Origin: Cacajao melanocephalus
Taxonomy: Eukaryota; Chordata; Mammalia; Primates; Pitheciidae
Length of the DNA stretch: 64,000 bases
Reading direction: 5' to 3'
Assembly: GCA_963573385.1 (NCBI GenBank)
Contig: CAUYLG010071716.1
Location: 62,001-126,000 of the forward strand
Part shown: piece by piece, positions 31,601 to 44,159 of the stretch
Layout: every line of letters begins with the position of its first letter
Numbering within the stretch: the first letter of the stretch is position 1
Notes under the pieces: generated by a model
The model's input: only the letters and a program-made list of their open reading frames with translations
Told to the model about the DNA's origin: nothing
Database searches by the model: none
Position numbers and translations under genes: made by a program

Positions 31601-32450
31601 CACATTTCTGCAGAGCTTGAGGAGAGACACCTAATGGATAGCTTAACTCTGGGCACATGTGGGAACTGGCAGTTTGAGGTACCCTGGTCCTGAGGTCTGT
31701 AGGACCTCCCTTTTTGTGGCTGAGGGCTGGCGAATGTACCTATGCAGAGAGAATGAAGGGACCTCTGTGGCTGTGACAAGGAATCCTGGCAGCTAAAGTC
31801 TATTTATTAGTATCTCTACTCCTCCCCTGCTGTTATATTAATATAATGAATTGTTCACAGGTGCATCAAATGTGGTTTAGATGATCACTCAGAGCTTTGT
31901 TACCCAAACAGGCCAAATTAGGAAGAGCAGATGCATCAGGCAAACTAGAGTCCCATAGCAAAAGCATAACGCTTGAATTAATGAAGGTCGGAGCTCACAT
32001 TTGGCCTTGATGGCCTTCACAGCAAGGGGATTTGGCCCTCTGTTTAACTCTTGCTTGCCAAGAAGTGCTCTCTGCCTTCATTTCTGTGTGGATAGGATGG
32101 ATGGGTTGAGTGTCCAGTGGAAAAGGTCTTCTCCCTCCGAATAAGAATGAAAGAATAAGAGCAATGGCACGTATGGATTAAGTTTTATTGTATGGTCTTC
32201 CCTGCACATGAAATCTCCCAAACAAAGGGACGAATGAGGGCTGAAATTCATCCTGTGTTATGCTCACCAAACCGTGTGCCCTGAATGAGCTACATCCTCT
32301 AGAGGAAGGAACATATTTTTCTAAGGGTCACAGCGAATGGTTTGTTTGCTCAATTAATGGCGCTCTCCAGCCTTTGCACCCTTCCGGAAGGAGGGCCTTT
32401 TTCTAATACCCACAAAAGTGCCCTATGAGCTAGTGGTGGCCCCACAAATA
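31601..32450. other. Unassigned sequence
   Basis: No repeat or gene recognised between the L1 stub and the MIR. Confidence 0.35.
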
Positions 32451-32454
32451 TTAT

Positions 32455-32600
32455 CCCTCATCTTTGCAACACCACTGTAAGGTGGGCATAGTGTTAGGAT
32501 CCCTGTCTTACAGATTAGAAAACTGAGGGCCAGGAAGATTAGGCAACACAGTGGGAGTTACTCATGGCAGAACGAGAATTTGATCAAATGCTGAAACAAA
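32455..32600 (-). repeat. MIR SINE, antisense
   Basis: 'ctcatctttgcaacaccact', 'tcttacagattagaaaactg', 'gcaacacagtgggagttact' are an inverted MIR. Confidence 0.65.
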
Positions 32601-32704
32601 TTCCACTTCCCTTGATGCCTTAAACTAAAACAGCTTTCTTCTCCTCAACTCAAGCTCCAGGAATAAGAGTGAGAAAGGAGAGAGAGGATACGTGGGCAGA
32701 GTGG

Positions 32705-32865
32705 CATGAGAGGAGCACTGGCTCAGTAGTCAGAAGATCTAAGTTTAATCTTTGTTCTATGTAATTTACTTTAGATCCTAGAGCCAGTGATTGTTCTGAG
32801 TCTCTGTTTCTTCTCTTTAATTTAGGGTTGTACTAGATGGTGATCTCCAAGGTCTCTTCTAGTTT
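32705..32865 (+). repeat. MIR SINE, sense
   Basis: 'agtcagaagatctaagttta', 'gttctgagtctctgtttctt', 'gatggtgatctccaaggtct' are sense MIR-like text. Confidence 0.5.
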
Positions 32866-32904
32866 AATGTCCAAGAAATCCAATGAATTTTTCCTTTGGT
32901 TTAT

Positions 32905-33060
32905 TTTTTCATAAAAGAGTATTAAGAATACAAAAACTCCGTATATTTCAGAGGGCAATTTGGCCACACATAACAAAAGCCATAAAAACTTTCTTGCATA
33001 CTCTTATACACAGTAATTACAATTCTGGAGACAATCCCAAGGAAATTATAAAAAAGAAAA
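32905..33060 (+). repeat. Ancient AT-rich repeat, left part
   Basis: 'cagagggcaatttggccaca' and the cluster that follows look like one half of an old L1-like or DNA-transposon remnant interrupted by the Alu; the right part is 33430-33720. Family not named. Confidence 0.35.
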
Positions 33061-33063
33061 AGA

Positions 33064-33361
33064 GGCCAGGCATGGTGGCTCATGCCTGTAATCCTTGCAT
33101 TTTGGGAAGCCGGAGGCAGGTGGATCATGAGGTCAGGAGTTCAAGACCAGCCTGACCAACATGGTGAAACCCTATCTCTACTGAAAATACAAAAATTAGC
33201 CGGGCGTAGTGGGGTGTGCCTGTAGTCCCAGCTACTGAGGAGGTGAGGCAGGAGAATTGCTTGAACCCAGGAGGCAGAGGTTGCAGTAAGCTGAGATCAA
33301 GCTACTGCACTCCAGCCTGGGTGACAGAGCGAGACTCTGTCTCAAAAACAAAACCAAAAAA
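33064..33361 (+). mobile_element. Alu, full length, sense
   Basis: ggccaggcatggtggctcat to the A-rich tail aaaacaaaaccaaaaaag. Both monomers intact (AluS/Y-like, a few private changes). A-rich flanks resemble a target duplication but are too simple to be certain. Confidence 0.88.
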
Positions 33362-33429
33362 GAAGAGAGCTCTGAGTGCAAATTTGTGGCATTTGTCACC
33401 ACGACAAACTGCAAACATCTAATAACCCA

Positions 33430-34140
33430 CAATAGAAGAATGGTTACATAAATTGTAGCATACATATGTTATAGGATGGTTTTCCATCATAACAATATTT
33501 CAAATGCTTTGAATATTGGTGATACCTTTCCAAGTAGAAACATGCATATGGGTTTATGAAATAAAATTATGTGAAAAACATGGAGTTTAAAATTATAGAT
33601 AAATTATATCATAAGTGTAGAAACCATTTACAGATTGATTGAAAAAGAACACAACATAAAATAGATTATTTTGGTAATAGGTTCATGAGTAATTTAGAAA
33701 ATTCAGCTTAAATTTTTTAAAAAAGATTATTATCACTTTGATTAGTTAAAAGTTTTCATCAAAATTTTTTGACTCACATATTTTTCTTTTGATTGTAAAA
33801 GTAATACTCATTATATAAACTTTAAAATTCAAAATAACTATAAAGAAAGAAAATCATTCAAATTCCACTCATCAGAGGCAAAAGATTTTGGTCTTTTTCT
33901 GGTCCTTAAACATCAATTTTGGTTTTCTTTTACGTAGATACATTGCTGTCTCTAAATCTTAATTCCGTTCAGCTTTTTCATTATTTGATTTTATATCATA
34001 TTTTAATATGTCATTAAAAAGGTTCATAAACACGAATAATGCATAATTTAATGCATCACTTAATTCCAGCTCTGTCAGATATTTATATTGTTTCCAACAT
34101 TTTGCTAAATAATCTTAACATGGTTTTTATAATGTATAAA
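33430..34140 (+). repeat. Ancient AT-rich repeats, right part and a second member
   Basis: 33430-33720 ('gaagaatggttacataaatt', 'acaatatttcaaatgctttg') continues the interrupted element. 33730-34140 ('gattgtaaaagtaatactca', 'aggcaaaagattttggtctt') resembles 4228-4560. Family not named. Confidence 0.35.
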
Positions 34141-34439
34141 TCATTGTCCAAATTTTAGATTATTTGTTTATGATAGAGTCTTAGAATGCAAGAATAAATA
34201 CCTTTTGTTTTAAACCAAAGCTTCTTACTCCTGAGCTTTACATTTAATGAATTTGAAAGTTAGTAAATGTTATTCTTTCAGGATTTTTTTTCCTCAAACA
34301 AGAGTGCCTGAATGGCATATTTTCTGAGTCCTTGCACATTTACTTGCTGCCATCACACATTCAATAATTTAAGTTTGACCTATTTGCCTTATAGGAATAA
34401 ACAGAGATATGGGTGTTTATAGTAAAGTTTATGATAGAA

Positions 34440-34720
34440 TTCTCTTTATAACCATAAAAAAAGAATAATTTAAGTGATCAACAACAAAGCATTAGTTAAA
34501 TGGTTCATGATACAATGGACTAGTATAGAAATGTTTTAGAATACTTAACACTAGAAAATGTTCATGACACATTAAGAAAAAAACTACAAAAGAATATATA
34601 TAGTATGTATACATATGTGGTACAAATAAATGTATGTAAATATACGTACATATGAAATATATTACTGGAAGGGGAGCACACACACAAACACCAAAATATT
34701 TGCTGTTAATTTTTTAGGGG
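34440..34720 (+). repeat. Ancient AT-rich repeat, related to 33430-33720
   Basis: 'gtgatcaacaacaaagcatt', 'aaatggttcatgatacaatg', 'gttcatgacacattaagaaa' have the same layout as the interrupted element around the Alu at 33064. Confidence 0.35.
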
Positions 34721-34749
34721 GCAAGATAAACCACCATTTTTTTCAGGCT

Positions 34750-35990
34750 CTACATGGGTGCAAGTTTGTTGTTATTGATTTCACCTAAAATACAGCAAGT
34801 TTTTCTCAATCATAGGCCCAAATTGGCTGTCATTTTGCTTTTAGTTTTTCTCTCAACCAAGTTTTTCTCAATTATATCTGTGATTATTGCTTCTGTTTTG
34901 ATTCTTCTTATTGGCTCCTTGGACAATCCTGTAATCCTTAGGCTGGATTTTTCTCTACTGTCCTCCATCTTCTTTCTCTTTCTTATCTTCTTTCTTGAGA
35001 GTTTAAACTGCTTTTATTATTTTTCTCCCTCTGGGAGTTTTCACATCTCTGCTCTTCATCACAAATTCCATTATTCCCAGTGTCAATTCTGTTCTTTTAC
35101 CACTTCCAATGCAGACTTCCATTTTGCAGTTACATTTTAAGTTCAACTCCATCCATCCTCTTTTCTTCTGGCTTTTGGTTTCCCTTTCGTGGAGATTATG
35201 CCTTTTTGTATACCTTGAGAATACCAAATGGATTTCCAAAATTATTTCTAATGGAGATCCAGCAGCAATTTTCAGGAGATATTGGAATACATCATTCCTG
35301 TTCCCTTGTTCTACAGCACTTTTTCATGACCCACGTTGATTCTGTTTGCCCATGTACTCATCCTTTAACAGAAGAGATTTATTCAGACCTAGTTTTTTGC
35401 TAACAAATGTAAAATATGAATGAGCCTTGACCCCAATTTCTGTCCACTGCCATGCTGGTCAGATTTCTCTTACAGATCTGTATCTAGACGATAGATTGGT
35501 GCACACAGTTCTTAGTCCAATTCTCCTGTCTACCACATGTTTGTGAAATGCTGAACTGAGACAGGCTCTTCCTTCTACTCCCTCCTTAAGGGATAAGGAT
35601 CTCTGATAGTGAAGATGAAGAACAGTACTCAGGATTTGCTGCTACGGGATTCTTCGTTTCCTTGTCTATCATCTCTGGCAATTTTACAATTTCACTTGTG
35701 AAAATGGGGCCTCCCAGAATTCATCACACTGCTGTTAATATTTTGTTTTTCTTCCTGAATCCAATTTTGTTTGTCTTTTTCATTCTGGGAGTTATGATTT
35801 GGAGAGTTTATAAAAAGAGAATTCTGACATGGAAGGTTAGAAATGGCATTCTGGGTTCTACTGTTCTCTTTCAAAAATGGGTCCAGTTTAGGAAAGGAAT
35901 GTCTGTCCAGTTTTCAAGTTGAAACAGATCGGAAATTTCAGAATCAGAGAGGAGATAGCTAAGAAGGCCAGAAGAAGCATCTTTTTTAGA
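34750..35990 (-). repeat. Candidate L1M 5' region, antisense
   Basis: 1.2 kb of T-rich sequence with 'tccttaggctggatttttct', 'gatccagcagcaattttcag', 'gttatgatttggagagttta' and 'cagaatcagagaggagatag' in an order I associate with the 5' end of an old L1M LINE read backwards. There is no intact reading frame; the ATG frame 34754-35140 (128 residues) is hydrophobic with no known motif and probably an artefact. Confidence 0.3.
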
Positions 35991-36013
35991 ATCAGAAAGT
36001 TCTTAGAATCAGA

Positions 36014-36094
36014 AACTATTTTAAAATATAATATTCCAACAGTGTGATTTCTAAGAAAAAAAACACTGTTGGAACATTACATTTTAAAATAGTT
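36014..36094. repeat. Near-perfect 32-bp inverted repeat with 17-base loop
   Basis: Left arm 36014-36045 (starts aactattttaaaat, ends ccaacagtgt) and right arm 36063-36094 pair at 30 of 32 positions, both mismatches giving G-T or A-C. Loop 36046-36062. The layout fits a MITE-like palindrome or a pre-miRNA-like hairpin (81 nt). Just upstream, ttagaatcagaaa is repeated at 35986-35998 and 36003-36015. It does not match MADE1. Confidence 0.9.
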
Positions 36095-36099
36095 CAATA

Positions 36100-36720
36100 T
36101 TTATAGTTAATGAGCAGATCTTACATACTTTTTGTTACTATCTTGATACTGATTATTGGTGTATTTTTATGAGGTATTTTTTTTCTGCCTTTATTAGAAG
36201 ATTGAGAGAAGCTTCCTCCAACTACTTTTCTAATACTCTTTTAAACCACAGTCCGCTGGCTATTAAAATTTATTAATAACTTTGTTTTAATATTGAGTAT
36301 AAATGCAAAGCTATCCAGACATTTTTATTTTAAATTTACTTTATGCTTTGAATTCTAATATGGAGCCTATTCCTGGTGATCAGAATCTCAAAGCCAACAA
36401 CATCTGCAATCTTTCTGATTATGACTGATTCGATGTCTGTGCCAGTGTTAGTCTCTGTTAATGGTGAGAGATGCTGTGCTTTTGAGTAATTTTCAGCAAT
36501 TTCTTCATTGAAAACTGAGTAACCGTTGGCAGCTTTGACTGCCTTATATAAAAAAACTGCTGAAGAAACTGAATGTTTAGCTTGGAAAAGAGAAAAATGA
36601 AATACCTGAGCACTGATATTTTACTGTTTGAAATACCGCCGTACATAAGAGAATAAGCCCACTCTGTATGATCCTAGGAAACAGATCTAGTCACAATAGG
36701 TGGATGTTACAGGGAAATGA
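36100..36720. other. Unassigned sequence
   Basis: No repeat or gene recognised. AT-rich, with several short poly-T runs. Confidence 0.35.
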
Positions 36721-36724
36721 GTCC

Positions 36725-36840
36725 TAATGTTAGATTGTATGTTCCTAAAGCATCCTGTTAGCTTTTGTTCATTGCATCCACAGCATAAAGTACAGTGCCT
36801 TAACCACACATTCAATAAATGTTTATGAACTAAATATTGT
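36725..36840 (+). repeat. L2 LINE 3' end, sense
   Basis: 'tagattgtatgttcctaaag', 'acagcataaagtacagtgcc', 'cacacattcaataaatgttt' match the L2 terminus. Confidence 0.65.
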
Positions 36841-37064
36841 TAATAATTTCAAAGACGTTTTGTGATAATGAATTCAGGCAGAGAATGGACCATCATCCAA
36901 CAGCAATGTTCCACAAGAAATCCCTGACTAGAGATGACAGATATATTAAATCATCCCAAGGTTTCTTCCAGCTCTAAGTTCTGTGGCCCTGGGCCCCAAC
37001 GGAAGATTAGGAGAGAGGGTCTTTTCTCTTAATTCCATATTAAATGAGATTATGAAGGATGCAG

Positions 37065-37160
37065 CTTGGTGATGTGGAGTCTAGGGCCCTGCCTTTTAGA
37101 CCCAATTTAGCTGACTATGGCACCTTCGGCAAATAGCTTCACTGTTCCGGAGAAACCTTG
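37065..37160 (+). repeat. MIR SINE fragment, sense
   Basis: 'gatgtggagtctagggccct' and 'ccttcggcaaatagcttcac' are the 5' half of a MIR. Confidence 0.5.
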
Positions 37161-37164
37161 CCTA

Positions 37165-38010
37165 CTGCAGTAATTTAGGTCTTCATTTCTTACCTGCTTA
37201 TTAATACCGGTCTCCTAAGTGATTTCCTGCCTCTAGACACCCTGATATAATTCACTCCCAACATGGTGGTTTGAGGGTTCTTACTAAAACCTGCTCTAAT
37301 CATAACATTCCTGTCTTTGAAACTCTTCCCCATAGCCTACAGATAAAGCCTGAATTCCCTTGTAATTATTAAGAGACAAGGCTCTAGCGTCAGACTCCAC
37401 AAGTTTAGATTTTGATGCTGTTTATTCCCAGATGTATCTGTTTCCTCATCTGTAAATTTGGGATAATCAATATTGCTACTTCAGGTCTGTAAAAACTAAA
37501 TGTCAAGCACAGCACCTGATCTACAGACAGAAAAGTTGTCTGCTCCATGAAATGACCCATTCCTTCCTATTCAATTTCATTCCTACTACACCAAGGAACT
37601 ATTTACATGCCAAGCATAGCTACTTACATGCAAAGTCCTCTGCACACGCCAAGCAATGGTTTATCTTTGAACATGCTTTTCCCTCTACGTGAAATCTCAT
37701 TGATACTTCCTCTATGTTGGGATTACCTTTCACCTTTTGACTCCAACTCTGTCTCTCCTCCTCTTTCCCTAATTGTCCTACCCCTATGAGACAAAGTCGT
37801 CCTCTCTCTCCTTTGTACCAATTACTGTTCTTTTCTTGTATCTTTGTTAAAGCACTTACGACCCAATACTGAAATTATTTTATTATATTCTCCATCCTCT
37901 ACCAGACTGATCTTTTTGAAGATAGAGATTTCTCCTTGTTTATTGATTTTAGAATCCCCAGTGCTCAGCTTAATTACTGTTGCACGATAGGCATATAGTA
38001 AAGGTCTGTT
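37165..38010 (+). repeat. L2 LINE, sense, with a nested MIR
   Basis: L2 text 'cctgctctaatcataacatt', 'ctcttccccatagcctacag' (37280-37370), then after the MIR at 37380-37540 'ccttcctattcaatttcatt', 'cctttcaccttttgactcca' and the 3' end 'gatagagatttctccttgtt', 'acgataggcatatagtaaag'. The two L2 parts continue each other, so the MIR landed inside it. Confidence 0.6.
37380..37540 (+). repeat. MIR SINE nested in L2, sense
   Basis: 'agctctagc/agcgtcagactccaca', 'gtttcctcatctgtaaattt', 'gcacctgatctacag' are the sense MIR from end to end. Confidence 0.65.
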
Positions 38011-38129
38011 AAGCAAGTGAAAGCTTTCTGGGGTCTTTAGCCACAGAAGTAACTTTTCCTCCCGGCCTGGATAACTATTTTCAACAACCTGCTATATTGG
38101 CTTATGGAGACTTCCTCATTCTCCTTTAT

Positions 38130-38590
38130 AACTCTATTTTTTTTTAAATTTATTTTAGGTTCAGGGGTACATGTGCAGGTTTGTTAAATAGGTAAACTCG
38201 TGTCATGGGGGTTTGTTGTACAGATTATTTCATTACGCAGGTACTAAGCCCAGCACCCAATAGTTATTTTTTCTCCTCCTCTCCCTCCTCTCACGCTCCA
38301 ACCTCGAGTAGACCCCAGTGACTGTTGTTCCCTTCTTTGCATTGAGGAGTTCTCATCATTTAATTCCCACTTACAAGTGAGAAATGCAGTATTTGGTTTT
38401 CTGTTCCTGTGTTAGTTTTCTAAGTATAATAGCCTCCAGCTCCATCCATGTTCCCACAAAATACACGATTTCATTCTTTTTTTATGTCTGTGTAGTATTC
38501 CATGGTGTATATGTTCCACATTTTCTTCATCCAGTCTGTCACTGATGGACAGTTTGGTTGATTCCATGTCTTTTCTATTGTGAATTTTAA
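38130..38590 (-). mobile_element. L1P 3' end, antisense, 5'-truncated
   Basis: Starts with a T-rich tail, then 'ggttcaggggtacatgtgca', 'cccagtgactgttgttccct', 'gtagtattccatggtgtata', 'cttcatccagtctgtcactg', reading as an inverted L1 3'UTR and ORF2 C-terminus. About 450 bp. A short taact direct repeat flanks it, too short to prove the target duplication. Confidence 0.8.
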
Positions 38591-38599
38591 CTCCCCTTT

Positions 38600-39720
38600 C
38601 AAGATGGTTGAGAATGGGCTCTGTGAGTATAAAATGGAAATGAATAGGAACCACATTCATGATAAGTCATCTGAGCATCTAAAGAACAGAAGTCAGAACT
38701 TGGCATAGTCAACCTAACCCACAAGCACCTTAGCCAGAGGTTTCCAATAAGTAAGGAACCTGGTTTGTAGACGTTCTCTTTACCAGGCTGAAAAGGAAAC
38801 TAGATAGAAGGAAATACTTGTGTATGAGTCTAGTAGAATTAACAAGATTATCATCTTTCAAAAGACACCTAATCAGTAAGATTTTATTTTTGTTCTTTTA
38901 TGTGTTTGGAGAGATAAAGAAGTCATGTCTACTATATGCAGCCATATGTTTTTCTGTGAGGTAAACTAAAAATACATACAATACTGCATAACACACTTAC
39001 ATCTTAGATTGTAATTAATGCAAATTATGCAAAATTCATATACAATGTGATTAGACTTCTCTAACATAAATTATGGTTGAATTAACAAAGAAGCTGATTA
39101 AATGAGAAAATTAATTTCTGTTGTTATCCTATTTTTTGTTATGTTTTTGTTAAGAATATATCTGAGGACTCAATGAAATTGATTTACAAAGTTGGAGCTG
39201 TGGTTAAGAGTATCTATTCAATTCCTTAACCGTCTTCAGATCAGCAAATCTACAGAATTGCATCACACTTTCTGATAATATACTGAGTAACAATTTTCAG
39301 TAAAACAGTATGGGGCTCTTGTAGCTCCAAAATATGAGCACATGGATGTTTCTCCAGCTAACTAGAATACATTTTTTTTAAAGGTTATGGCCAGAAGCAT
39401 TTTCCTGAGTCTTATTTAAAAGCACTTCAGCAGGTTCTCTCATACATGAATACAGAAATTGCATATATGGTTAAATCTTCTTCGTGCTTGTAATTCAAGT
39501 GGTGGAACTGAATATAAACTTTGGAATAGAAAAATAATTGGAACTCTTTCTCATTTATTAAGAAAATACACTCAGTAAAATGATGATAAATATTCACAGA
39601 CATAACTTTCATCTCCCAGACAATAAGATTCTTGATCCCTGTTTGTGTCTTCTTAGTTTCTCACCCTTCTTTCTACCCCTTTCCCATGAAATCAACTCCT
39701 AAATTCTACAGTTTATGTCT
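38600..39720. other. Unassigned AT-rich sequence
   Basis: No repeat family or gene recognised for over 1 kb. Confidence 0.35.
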
Positions 39721-39726
39721 ACAATA

Positions 39727-39909
39727 TTCTTCCTTCTCTCTTTCCCTCCCTCCTTCTTTTCTTTCTTCCTTTTCACTCTGTCTTCCTTCCTCTCTTCCTC
39801 CCTTCCTTTTTTCTTTTTTCCTTCATGCCTTCCTTTATTCTTTCCTTTTTCCCATCTTCCCTCCCTCTTTTTTTCTTCTTTCCTTCCTCCCTCTCTTCCT
39901 TCTTCCCAC
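39727..39909 (+). repeat. Polypyrimidine (CCTT/CTTT)n tract
   Basis: About 180 bases almost purely C and T, with ccttcctctcttcctcccttcc as an example of the (CCTT) unit; reading frames across it are compositional artefacts. Mirror-repeat portions may form triplex (H-) DNA. Confidence 0.9.
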
Positions 39910-40138
39910 AGTTACTAAGTGCCTAATTTGGGCCAGGTGCTGAAAATACAATAGTATTTAGAACAGAAAAGATGTGGTCTCTATGTGAAAGATGCTATTG
40001 TAATACCCTTTAAAAAATTTTTTCTGCAGAAATGAAATGAACTGTTCTCAATGTATCAGGTGGAGCCCGGCACATAGGATAATAAGAGACTATGAGCATG
40101 ACAAGGAGAGGAGCTTAGTTTAAGGACAATCCCCCCCT

Positions 40139-40510
<372 letters not shown>

Positions 40511-40544
40511 CTATCCCTGGGGTGGAGATAAAAACATTCAAGTT

Positions 40545-40640
40545 GTTTTCATTTGCCAACTGGGTGACTTAGGGCAAGTTATTTCATATCTCTGAGCCTC
40601 AGCTTTCTCATCTTGAAAATCAAACAACCTTTTAATAACT
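40545..40640 (+). repeat. MIR SINE fragment, sense
   Basis: 'gtgacttagggcaagttatt' and 'ctctgagcctcagctttctc' are the MIR core. Confidence 0.7.
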
Positions 40641-40649
40641 TGTCTGTCC

Positions 40650-41620
40650 AGGGAAAACAAATGCCCTGGTCATGCTGATTTTAACCATTAATAATCACTG
40701 ACCATTTTATTTCTCATCCTAAATAGTAAGCTAGAATTCAAGTATATTCATCAGTCTCTTGTGAGGTTTGTTACTGTGAGTCAATATTCCAGTCCTACTC
40801 ATTTTTAAGACAGGAGAAGATTAACTTTATGACTTTAAGTCTCTGGGTCAGATATCATTAATAGCCTAGGATGATTTATCCAAGGTGAGTACCATCTTAC
40901 GGGGCCTACTGACAGCCGTTCAGTCTCTCTTGGGATGATACTCTGGAAGAATGTGCCATCTTTCAGACTTCTCCAGGTGGCTATGAGGGTCATGTGCAAT
41001 AATGAATGGAAAAGGGGCTTTGTAAATTATAAAGCACTTTGTGTATGTAAGGTTATAAAGAAACCTTGCTGGTACACGCCTCAGCTTTAGCATGCAATAC
41101 AGACCAGATCTTCCAGTATATGATGAGATGCCAAGGTAAAGTGATAGCTCAGAAAGAGTTCCAGTTGATAATTCTACTCCCCCACAAGGATTTTCACCCC
41201 CTCCCTGAAAAAAGACAGAAAAAAATCCTCATTTTTAATATCTAATCCTCCCTGCTGATTCCGTGAAGGCCTGGAAACAGCAGGTAACAATGTATAAGTG
41301 ACTTTGAATTAAGACTGAACTCTCTGCCGTCCTTCGCTTCTCCCTCAAATGTGGAATGATTTTCTAAGAATTTAATTATCTAAGAATACAGCATCAAAGC
41401 TGTTAGACCCTTGTTAATGTTAATTCAAACTTAATGTGCATGAGCTTTAGAGATCTTGGATACAAGGAAAATGATTTCAATTTAAATAGCCTTCTTTGTC
41501 CTGCACATCACAAAACATATTTTAACACAGGTAAATTTTAAAATACTGTAACCCAGCTCTCTCCCACTAAAAAAGATTCTCACTATGGAGAAATCGGACG
41601 CTCTACAAACCAGCAGGACG
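40650..41620. other. Unassigned sequence
   Basis: No repeat family or gene recognised; 'ggggctttgtaaattataaa' near 41018 is only faintly MIR-like. Confidence 0.35.
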
Positions 41621-41624
41621 TGAT

Positions 41625-41745
41625 AGAACAAACGTGGGCTTTGGTGACTTAGAAACGTAAGTTCAAATCTTAAAGGTTCACCTTGTCCATGTGTCTGTGG
41701 GCAGAAGTTTAATGTCTTTGAACCTCAGTAAGCTAACCTCTCAGC
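41625..41745 (+). repeat. MIR SINE fragment, sense
   Basis: 'cgtaagttcaaatcttaaag' and 'gtctttgaacctcagtaagc' are MIR-like. Confidence 0.5.
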
Positions 41746-41749
41746 AAGG

Positions 41750-42360
41750 ACTCCCGGAGCTAAAGACAAGAGGGCAAGTAGGGGGTTGCCGAAGTGAGAC
41801 AAATGCAGGGGTGTGTCAAAGCTGATGGACCTGGTGAAGTCTGGGGCCAAGAATTAGCAGGCCCATCCCGGGCAAGGAAGAGACCTGTAAGGAATGCTGG
41901 CAGGAAGGATTTAACAAACCCATTGAGTCATGACCTGTGATTAAATCATGGCCAATATGAAAGAAGAAACAACCTTTATCGGAAAACAATTGTTTTAAGA
42001 GCATAAAAGAAAGACATTTTAAGTGAAATGTCTATTGCACTTGTTAACTGTGGGATGATTAGATAACAGAAACAGCCAATCCTACTGGAACACATTTATT
42101 TCAAAAGTGTAAGATAAGCTCTGTGACACAATAATTCTTTTGTTGGACGTACAGGAATGGTCTGTTCATTGTAATCTGAAAGCATGGCTTTAAGTAAGTT
42201 GAAGTTCATTGTTTTAAAAGAGTGAAATTAGCACATTTGAAATTGGAGCAACAAAGAAGATTTATGTGTTTATAATTAACTGTAAATCAGCACCACAGAC
42301 TGCACATGTTTCATTCATATTTTGAAGATGATTCGAGGTATCTACCATGGTATAAAAATG
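41750..42360. other. Unassigned sequence
   Basis: No repeat or gene recognised; may include a decayed LTR but no diagnostic block was found. Confidence 0.3.
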
Positions 42361-42364
42361 GTCC

Positions 42365-42570
42365 TGCCTCATTAGCACCTTACATTTGTATAGCCTGTGA
42401 CCAATACTGACTTTGAAACAAATCTGTGAGGCGGTAAGACAGAATTTGTTACTGCTTTTAATAAACACATGATTTAAATCTTTCTTTAAGAGGTCAGTTG
42501 ACTTATTCAGAGCTGCATAGGAAAGTTGTAGAGCCTAAACAAGAAACCAGAATTCCGAGTCCAGAATATT
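42365..42570 (-). repeat. MIR-like SINE, antisense
   Basis: 'attagcaccttacatttgta', 'caaatctgtgaggcggtaag', 'taagaggtcagttgacttat', 'agcctaaacaagaaaccaga' follow a degraded inverted MIR. Confidence 0.45.
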
Positions 42571-42969
42571 TTTTTTTTCAGCAAAAAATATTACAAAGGA
42601 CCATGAGCTAAATTATTTGGGAAGCAATTTCTCTTCTTGTAACACCTAGCTTCTCTTCACTATGATTCCCTGAATTCATAGTCTAGTGTACCCTCTTCTT
42701 TGCCCCTCTCCCATCAAGAATTCTATTCATGAAATTATACTGAGTGTCAGTCATTTATACTTTAGTGTGAATTTAAGCCAAGGTAGTCTCTCTCCCATAT
42801 TCTTTCACATTTCAATCACTATCTTCCAGTTTATTAATAGCAAGGCTTTGAGCCTTACCAAAACGATTTCAGGAGCATAAATAGCTTTAACAGTTTTGGA
42901 TAGGGGACCTCTTCTAAAAGCCTGTAGTGAAAAATAACCTGGTATACATCTATGAGCCTAATATATAAA

Positions 42970-43110
42970 ATGTCCTTTACATAAGATAGTAAGCTTTCTA
43001 AAGGAAGGGCTCATAGCTGTATTATTAGCTATTATATCACCAGTGGTTGGATACAGAGCCTGCTATATAGTTAATGCTCTAAACAATTCTGGAATCAATA
43101 AAACTAACAA
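42970..43110 (+). repeat. L2 LINE 3' end, sense
   Basis: 'agatagtaagctttctaaag', 'aagggctcatagctgtatta', 'gatacagagcctgctatata' are L2 terminal blocks. Confidence 0.6.
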
Positions 43111-43296
43111 CAAATACAGCAAGTGATGTCACATATGTCATATTTTCATAAGCTGGGTAAAAATAATAGACATAAAACGACATATTCTAAAGAGTTTTCC
43201 ACCTTTTGGTAGGACTGGAAAACAACCTCTAAGGACACCAAAATAATCAACCATCTGCCTGGGAATCTTTTATGAAATAAAGTCTGAAAGAGATTA

Positions 43297-43592
<296 letters not shown>

Positions 43593-43604
43593 GAGAGACT
43601 AAAA

Positions 43605-44155
43605 TGATAAAGAAGGGGTCGGAGACTCCACTAATGTGGTGACAACGTGATTCTTTATAAGGCGACATACCTAGAGTTTCTTTGTTTTTAGTCACTATTT
43701 CAATGTCGTATTTGCATGTTTTTGTAATCTCACAGAACAAGTAGAACCCTGACTTAGGTTTCATGTTCTATCATGATTCTTAGATTCACACATTTTTCCT
43801 TTGAAATGTGGGATCATTATGTTGGGCTGTTAGATGGGGTCATGTGATAACAATGGGCAGGGGCAAGTTGTGCCTCTTCTCCTGATACTGGGTCACAGCC
43901 TTTGAACTCTAGATGAGATGAGGTAAATGTTCACTCAAGACAAATGCAAATGCTGTTGTTCAGGAGGAATCAAAATCCAAGTCCAACGTCTAGCACAAAA
44001 AAGAAAGTGTGACCATGGGAAAATGAACCTTGGGATCACATTTGGGGAAATGAACATGTAACCAACATTTGGAGCATAAAGTCAATGAAGTCAAGTAAAT
44101 TAGGACTGAGGTCAATGACAGTGCAAGGCTTGTTCTTAATCAGTGTTACCATTGT
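43605..44155. other. Unassigned sequence
   Basis: No repeat family or gene recognised. Confidence 0.35.
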
Positions 44156-44159
44156 ATGT

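Noticed and set aside
34754..35140. 128-codon ATG frame
   Set aside because: Low-complexity hydrophobic product from T-rich DNA, with no homology I recognise; more likely a compositional artefact in a repeat.
36014..36094. Assigning the hairpin to the MADE1 MITE (source of mir-548)
   Set aside because: Neither the ends nor the body resemble MADE1; arm sequence is different throughout.
38130..38590. Target-site duplication for the antisense L1 3' end
   Set aside because: Only a five- to six-base taact(c) match could be found, too short to claim.
39632..39943. Ser/Phe/Pro-rich frame of about 100 codons
   Set aside because: Translation of the polypyrimidine tract.
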